From assembly GCA_016839405.1 (NCBI GenBank), contig JAEOUJ010000011.1:1-12131 (forward strand): a stretch of DNA of 12,131 nucleotides, written 5' to 3'. A model generated the notes under the pieces. That model saw only the letters and a list, made by a program, of their open reading frames with translations, had not been told where the DNA came from and did not search any database. Numbering within the stretch: position 1 is the stretch's first letter; each line of letters opens with the position of its first letter. This stretch comes from Candidatus Gerdarchaeota archaeon (GTDB taxonomy: Archaea; Asgardarchaeota; Heimdallarchaeia; JABLTI01). Shown piece by piece: positions 9,901 through 12,131 of this stretch. The position numbers were made by a program, and so were the translations under genes.

Positions 9901-12131
9901 TCTTTGCATTAACTGCATCTGTTAATCTTTTAAGAATAATTATACCACCACCTTCACCCATTAAGAACCCATTAGCTCCTTTACTAAATGGTTTCGAAAC
10001 ATCAGGTGTTAATGCACCTATTTTACAAAAGAGAGTGAAAATAGATGGTGACATTATGGAATCTAAACCACCAGAAATCATTACATCTGCTCTATTTAAC
10101 ACTAAAGAATCTGAAGCACTCATAATCGCTGCATGACTTGAAGCACAGGCAGCATCAGCTATATAATTTGGTCCTGTAGCTCCAAATATATTTGCTAATC
10201 TACCAGAACCAATATTACCTAATGAACCTGGCATTGTATCTTCATTTAATGGTTTAAGCTCTTGATCCATTTTTTCATGAGTTTCTTGAATTAATTTTTC
10301 TCTTTGTTCTTTAGAGATTTTAGCCCATATTTCTGTTCTTTCAAGAAAATCAATTTGTTTATTGTAATTAACTCTTAAATTTAAAATATCTCTTACATCT
10401 CCACCCATAACATTTGCAGTAACAACACCCATACGTGGATTATTAGTAGTATTCTTTTGAAATAATCCAGCATCAATTAGAGCTTCTTTTGTTGCAATTA
10501 ATCCAAATTTTTGAAAATCATCCATTTGATCAGCAACTGCAGGAGGTATCTTAAATTCAAATGGATCAAAATTGAAGTCTCTAATAAAAGCTCCTTTTTT
10601 AGTATAAGTTGTATCAGGATGATTTTTATCAGGATGATAAAAGAATTTCCAATCCCACCTATCTTTTGGAACTTCTATACAAGCATCTACACCATCTAGA
10701 ATTGCATTCCAGTAATTATCTACTCCAATTCCAATTGGAAATACTGCACCTATTCCAACTATAGCAATTGCATCATCATAATAATCAGCTGATATGCTTA
10801 CCATTGCTTCCCTGATTACAGTTTCCTTTCCTTTTTGTCTAATTTCCTGTTTCACTAAATCCATTTCAGGCAACTCAATTAATCTATTTAATCTTTTTAA
10901 AGAATCAGTATGAAGAGAATAAATTGCTTTATTTTTATTAACAACAATCTTATGAGATTGTATTATTTTTTCATGTATTGAATTGATTGTTGTGTCTTTG
11001 TTATAAAGAGCTACTAATTGCCCCAAAAGATAATTCCCTTTTTCTTGTTGTATTTTTTTATCAACCGATTTAAATATTGGTTTGCTTTTATCATTTTTAT
11101 ATTCTTCATTGAATTCCAAACCTCTTGCAGAAATTCGTAAAGCACCAACAGTATCAGCTTCAAATTGTAATTTTCGATCTTTTAATGGCATCCCTTTCTC
11201 TAATCGATCAAATTCCCTATCAATTAACCAATCAACATAAGGAGTAGGTGCACTTCTAGCTCTAACATTTATTGTATCGCCAGTTATTCGAGTTTCTGAT
11301 GTTTCTTTTGCAATTTTCTGATAGAGAGAAGCCAATGATTTTGTACTAATTATTTCTTTTGTAAAAAGATAAATAGATCCCATTTGTAAGCCACATTTTA
11401 CATCATCTGATGCTACTCGTGCACACATAACCTCTACCATTGCAGCTGATAAATCATCATGAATACCTCCAGCAAACAAAATGGATAATTCACTCAACAA
11501 TTTCCTATCTTTCACCTTATTTTCCAAAACATCTAAACATTGTTCCCAAAGAACAATACTACTTAAAGTTCCGATATGCCCACCTGATTCCATTCCTTCT
11601 AAAATGAATCTTCTAATACCATTTTCAATACCGTTAATAAGAATCTGTGGTGAAGGTGAATGATAATAAGTAGCTATACTTGCTTTCTCTAGTCTTTGAA
11701 CCATTGTAGCTGTTCCACCAGCTAATAAAGCAAATGGCGGTTTTAGCTCTTCAAGTAAAGCTAAATGTTTATCTCGAGCTTCAGCATTAGCTTCAATACC
11801 AATTAATCCACAACCAAAGGGAGCATCTTTCAATTGCTTTTTTGTATTTATAATTAAATCCCTAGAAATTTGCTCAGGTAAATTACCAAATGCCAACATT
11901 GGAAGTGCTCCAGCATTAGCAATTTCTAAAGCAAAATCAGTAGTATCAGTTATATTAGCCATAGGACCTTGCACAAAAGGATATTTGGTTTTATGATTTT
12001 TAGCTAGGGAGCTATTAGCAGTAAATATTTTTTGAGAAGTAGCTTTCTCAACTAAGTCTTTAATTTCGTCAAAAAACCAAATTAATGATTTTTGTAATGT
12101 TTTCTTTTCTTCAAACCATTTAGCAAAAACG
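3983..12131 (-). CDS. Iterative PUFA/polyketide-type megasynthase, NMO-KS-AT-ACP-ACP-KR-DH-PPTase, truncated at window edge
   Basis: The gene has 2715 visible codons and no start in the window. A GTG at 11974 could be taken as a start, but it is the Val of YPFVQGPMANITD, the core glycine-rich motif of the flavin domain; 52 further sense codons lead to the edge, so the gene is cut. Residues below are numbered from that Val. Domains in order: NMO/PfaD-like flavoprotein (before 1 to about 290), linker helices (about 300-395), KS (400-865), AT (1005-1350), linker (1350-1455), two ACPs (1459-1540, 1560-1643), KR with its structural half (1660-2105), double-hotdog DH (2140-2420) and Sfp/EntD-class PPTase (2440-2663). 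The order from KS on is that of PfaA and enediyne PKSE synthases. I infer repeated malonyl condensation with keto reduction, dehydration and possibly enoyl reduction in the cytosol. The product is unknown: a fatty acid, PUFA or polyketide. No thioesterase or chain-length factor is visible. It ends in TAATAA and is probably first of an operon with iorAB. Confidence 0.9.
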   Translation of the reverse strand, partial: VFAKWFEEKKTLQKSLIWFFDEIKDLVEKATSQKIFTANSSLAKNHKTKYPFVQGPMANITDTTDFALEIANAGALPMLAFGNLPEQISRDLIINTKKQLKDAPFGCGLIGIEANAEARDKHLALLEELKPPFALLAGGTATMVQRLEKASIATYYHSPSPQILINGIENGIRRFILEGMESGGHIGTLSSIVLWEQCLDVLENKVKDRKLLSELSILFAGGIHDDLSAAMVEVMCARVASDDVKCGLQMGSIYLFTKEIISTKSLASLYQKIAKETSETRITGDTINVRARSAPTPYVDWLIDREFDRLEKGMPLKDRKLQFEADTVGALRISARGLEFNEEYKNDKSKPIFKSVDKKIQQEKGNYLLGQLVALYNKDTTINSIHEKIIQSHKIVVNKNKAIYSLHTDSLKRLNRLIELPEMDLVKQEIRQKGKETVIREAMVSISADYYDDAIAIVGIGAVFPIGIGVDNYWNAILDGVDACIEVPKDRWDWKFFYHPDKNHPDTTYTKKGAFIRDFNFDPFEFKIPPAVADQMDDFQKFGLIATKEALIDAGLFQKNTTNNPRMGVVTANVMGGDVRDILNLRVNYNKQIDFLERTEIWAKISKEQREKLIQETHEKMDQELKPLNEDTMPGSLGNIGSGRLANIFGATGPNYIADAACASSHAAIMSASDSLVLNRADVMISGGLDSIMSPSIFTLFCKIGALTPDVSKPFSKGANGFLMGEGGGIIILKRLTDAVNAKNKIYAIIRGIGASSDGRGKSITAPNPKGQALAIQRALEAARVEPSTISFIEAHGTSTAVGDVAEFNGLLEIFNGLPKKTIGLTSIKSQIGHLKAAAGVAGIIKAALAIHHKTLPPQINFTEPNPYCDWENSPFYVITKPIKWERISPDIPRRCGISSFGFGGTNFHMILEEFDERIYNEYVKANIGVPKGRKSISPIQDKQTIVDKSLVTKYLDEKGELEGEVFCFSSDDPFEMLNQADKLVKKVKTLTSEGKRLRDAWEKPSFKGRYRLAIVANNPEHLEEQVKLLKEVGLDPKALMKLAAKGIFVGDNQLVNKGKTCAMFPGQGSQYINMLGDLRSKYKIIQDTFDELDEIMKEVANKKLSDIIFVNAEFGSPEYKKAEEVLMQTENNQPAMLTADIALFRMLLKLGIKPDIVMGHSLGEYAAAVAAGILSFKEAIFAVSVRGNEMKDVKLDDQGKMASVSAGVEVVEEILSKIDGYVIAANKNCNVQTVIAGKSKAMEEAIEKFKEKGIDAFYIPVSHAFHTEVVAPAKEPLRKTLETLTINKPKIPILSNVTADFYPSKGKDKKIKDEILFLLSEQVSHSVEWIDEVKRAYEEGCRVFIELGPKRALTSFAYNILEDKVKNGSVFTILSNHPKKGGIVTFNELIGSLWALGFNVEFPDLTDESFYAKEHLEAFDQLTRELSIATPQQIGTFKGSDKVLIAPGPGANPQFAEILNRLAPSLAKLVEGVAEESLKAINDISGKSYESPSIEKPQEIKESQQADTASPYWNEIKDQLIDIVAKKTGYPKNMLEVDSELEADLGIDTVKQVELFALSRDEFKLPRDDNVNLTDFVTLKDIIDYIVTKTKPDEMKTQLETSKAPKEVTKDKHWIDISEKILALVANKTGYPLDMLKLDSELEADLGIDTVKQVEMFAMARDEFNLPRDDNVNLTDFVAITDLINYVAKQTKPDVDIITQDAVGKEVNVDELKDRINRWILEVEKLDDLKDQKTNLLKGKKALVITSEKEEKDLISVLDIEPIYAKPSDILNEKIDYSSVDGVINLYAFDIKNNENLSSIEKTCDKAVKSLYVVARALDKKLVNRGFFISITGMGGKFGVDKSINPAHGGVAGFTKALSREYLNSQFITFDTDSSLPKEKIFNQLLLELQVEKIPLEVGWDGENRYTPVLRIKEPAQPSVLKLKDGMKVLVTGGGSGITAEIIKDLANKTKLELHIIDIADFDKSEQAQGIVQELKNRNAKVKYFNLDVLNFNGLKKIVDENGPYRGIIHGAGIDRSKLITEKSQEEFNLIYDVKVKGAFNLLTATKNNPIEFFLTFSSVSGRFGNRGQTDYSAANDTINKIHGPIKKIHPKCVVKTIGWSAWAETGMASKGTTKTVLSAAGVTFIPIDKGVALAFNELTNGYEKEVYYSGSLGPLDKEGIMKWEEGIHSTDYLKITSIKSISPLIDEVLEQKNDFIIVKRVFDGKREKFLPDHKIFGKMVVPGVMGLEMFAEVANILIPNKKILAFEDVEFKNPIGVDGPIEVKIEGKVIERGDIDRIRFIITSEVEVKGIKKLQENFIGTIALGDKITKKSKKSLKDIIQGIPIKKEIQREAIYKILFHGETFKVIDSITLFENDETISNYYPIKQNLLDSNTGFKDKDLLTSPLQCESAFQAAGIYVLDQHKMMALPFTTRLIEIQKKIDIQEKVIIYSKFKERKENTFILDLEIFDLQGNPIISIKDFEMKGYMKLEEKFEKANNIPYEEIKTSWDKPRIFRLRIDSLDDNLDYYKQFFSKDEWDLLFTEKMIEKRKKEHLAGRLIAKCAIALKEKTEQGLAVKLEEINIITVKTGKPYGQLNNNKYNLSISHSNDWAIASISDEEHGADIELIEKRDSSFQKESFTQEELKKLETSIKKLKLTNDEAITLLFSSKEALFKKLGLGLKGGLKKVNLADIEKIIHKSKDRINDFKIKLNYESQSYGIMTMILDDYVISVTK
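3986..4657 (-). other. Domain: C-terminal Sfp/EntD-class 4'-phosphopantetheinyl transferase
   Basis: Motifs in order are GKPYGQ (2519-2524), SISHSNDWA (2533-2541), GADIELIEK (2551-2559) with metal-binding D2553 and E2555, and FSSKEALFKKLG (2596-2607) with E2600 and K2604. It should attach the prosthetic arm to the upstream ACPs, in cis or between chains. The fold ends almost at the stop codon, so the protein terminates with this domain. Confidence 0.88.
4715..5557 (-). other. Domain: PKS-type double-hotdog dehydratase
   Basis: The first hotdog carries H2163 in the HxxxGxxxxP motif HKIFGKMVVP. The second follows LFHGETFKVID (2288-2298) and has the ExxxQ sequence ESAFQ (2339-2343), where PKS dehydratases usually have DxxxQ/H. 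Glutamate can serve, as it does in FabZ, so I expect activity but cannot prove it. Confidence 0.78.
5660..6997 (-). other. Domain: ketoreductase with structural and catalytic halves
   Basis: The structural half (about 1680-1860) keeps a decayed Rossmann pattern and TGMGGKFG. The catalytic half has the NADPH loop VTGGGSGI (1880-1887), HGAGIDRS (1959-1966), K1984, S2008 in FSSVSGRFG, Y2021 in DYSAAN and N2025. The Ser-Tyr-Lys-Asn set is complete, so reduction of the beta-keto group is expected. Confidence 0.9.
7046..7594 (-). repeat. Tandem acyl carrier protein domains with threonine at the carrier site
   Basis: Two copies of an 82-residue ACP (1461-1542 and 1562-1643) lie exactly 101 codons apart, about 54 of 82 residues identical by my hand alignment. 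Both contain the identical core LEADLGIDTVKQVE and the identical block LPRDDNVNLTDFV. The residue aligned with the phosphopantetheine-bearing serine of the usual LGIDS motif is threonine in both: T1498 (ACT, 7481-7483) and T1599 (ACA, 7178-7180). Different Thr codons argue against a sequencing error or a very recent copy. Confidence 0.88.
7925..8962 (-). other. Domain: malonyl-type acyltransferase
   Basis: FPGQGSQY starts the domain at 1013. The nucleophile is S1110 in GHSLGEYAAA, R1135 in SVRGNEM is the usual carboxylate-binding arginine, and HAFH (1212-1215) holds the catalytic histidine. HAFH together with the arginine predicts malonyl-CoA as extender rather than methylmalonyl-CoA. A helical linker and a PGPGANPQ turn follow before the first ACP. 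Confidence 0.88.
9380..10777 (-). other. Domain: beta-ketoacyl synthase
   Basis: It begins at AIAIVGIGAVFP (402-413). The catalytic triad is complete: C610 in DAACASS, H744 in EAHGTSTAVGD and H782 in GHLKAAAG. FGFGGTNFH (849-857) closes the fold. The long insertion before the cysteine (about 525-590) and DAACASS rather than DTACSSS place it with PfaA-type iterative synthases rather than modular PKSs (family knowledge). This is the only KS seen; no paired chain-length-factor KS is present. Confidence 0.92.
11105..12131 (-). other. Domain: nitronate monooxygenase/PfaD-like FMN TIM-barrel, partial
   Basis: Recognisable pieces are YPFVQGPMANITD at the start, FALLAGG (81-87), the active-site-region EGMESGGHIG with H133, the phosphate-binding FAGGIHD (167-173) and MGSIYLFTKE (198-207), then RSAPTPYVDWL (240-250). 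In Pfa systems the homologous PfaD acts as enoylreductase; here I infer the same role in cis. About 50 residues before the motif are visible and are not canonical NMO N-terminus. From memory, bacterial relatives carry another barrel-like segment further upstream, which would lie outside this window. Confidence 0.8.

Noticed and set aside
4383..11663. Several plus-strand open frames of 60-106 codons inside the megasynthase
   Set aside because: All are antisense to conserved KS, AT, DH, PPTase or NMO coding sequence, and their hydrophobic composition is a by-product of the AT-rich complement.
1..12131. CRISPR array, tRNA or rRNA genes, insertion sequences, attachment sites
   Set aside because: On reading both strands I saw no regularly spaced direct repeats, cloverleaf-like or rRNA-like segments, transposase motifs or terminal inverted repeats; the window is almost wholly coding.

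Overview
The window is strongly AT-rich and carries five protein-coding genes. Four lie on the minus strand in one head-to-tail block. The fifth, on the plus strand at the left edge, converges on that block. Two genes run off the window: the left-most small gene lacks its start, and the very large minus-strand gene continues past the right edge.

Organism: the two-subunit indolepyruvate:ferredoxin oxidoreductase, the short acetamidase/formamidase, the DUF3795 protein, the Lys/Glu/Ile/Asn-rich proteins and the T-rich tracts without hairpins after stop codons fit an AT-rich anaerobe. An archaeon, perhaps of the Asgard/Lokiarchaeia kind, is my preferred guess. This is inference only; an anaerobic bacterium is not excluded, because the megasynthase family is best known to me from bacteria.

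Layout, left to right. (1) 2-391, plus: 5'-truncated cysteine-rich DUF3795 protein. (2) 418-1311, minus: acetamidase/formamidase, tail-to-tail with gene 1 and separated from iorB by an 89-base gap that starts with a 27-base pyrimidine-only tract. (3) 1401-2000, minus: iorB. (4) 1997-3952, minus: iorA, overlapping iorB by ATGA. (5) 3983-12131, minus: a megasynthase, 2715 codons visible and still open at the edge. Visible domains are an NMO/PfaD-type flavin enoylreductase-like domain, KS, AT, ACP, ACP, KR, DH and a C-terminal phosphopantetheinyl transferase. Its double stop lies only 30 bases before iorA.

How they may work together: the megasynthase holds in one chain nearly everything needed for iterative, fully reducing carbon-chain synthesis. 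The set includes an enzyme expected to activate its own carrier domains. The order KS-AT-ACP-KR-DH-PPTase recalls PfaA and enediyne PKSE synthases, with the PfaD-like reductase and PfaE-like PPTase fused on. IorAB, probably cotranscribed, makes arylacetyl-CoA and reduced ferredoxin from aromatic 2-oxoacids. It could supply a starter unit or simply share a regulon. The most striking detail is that both ACP domains carry threonine where the phosphopantetheine-bearing serine normally lies.
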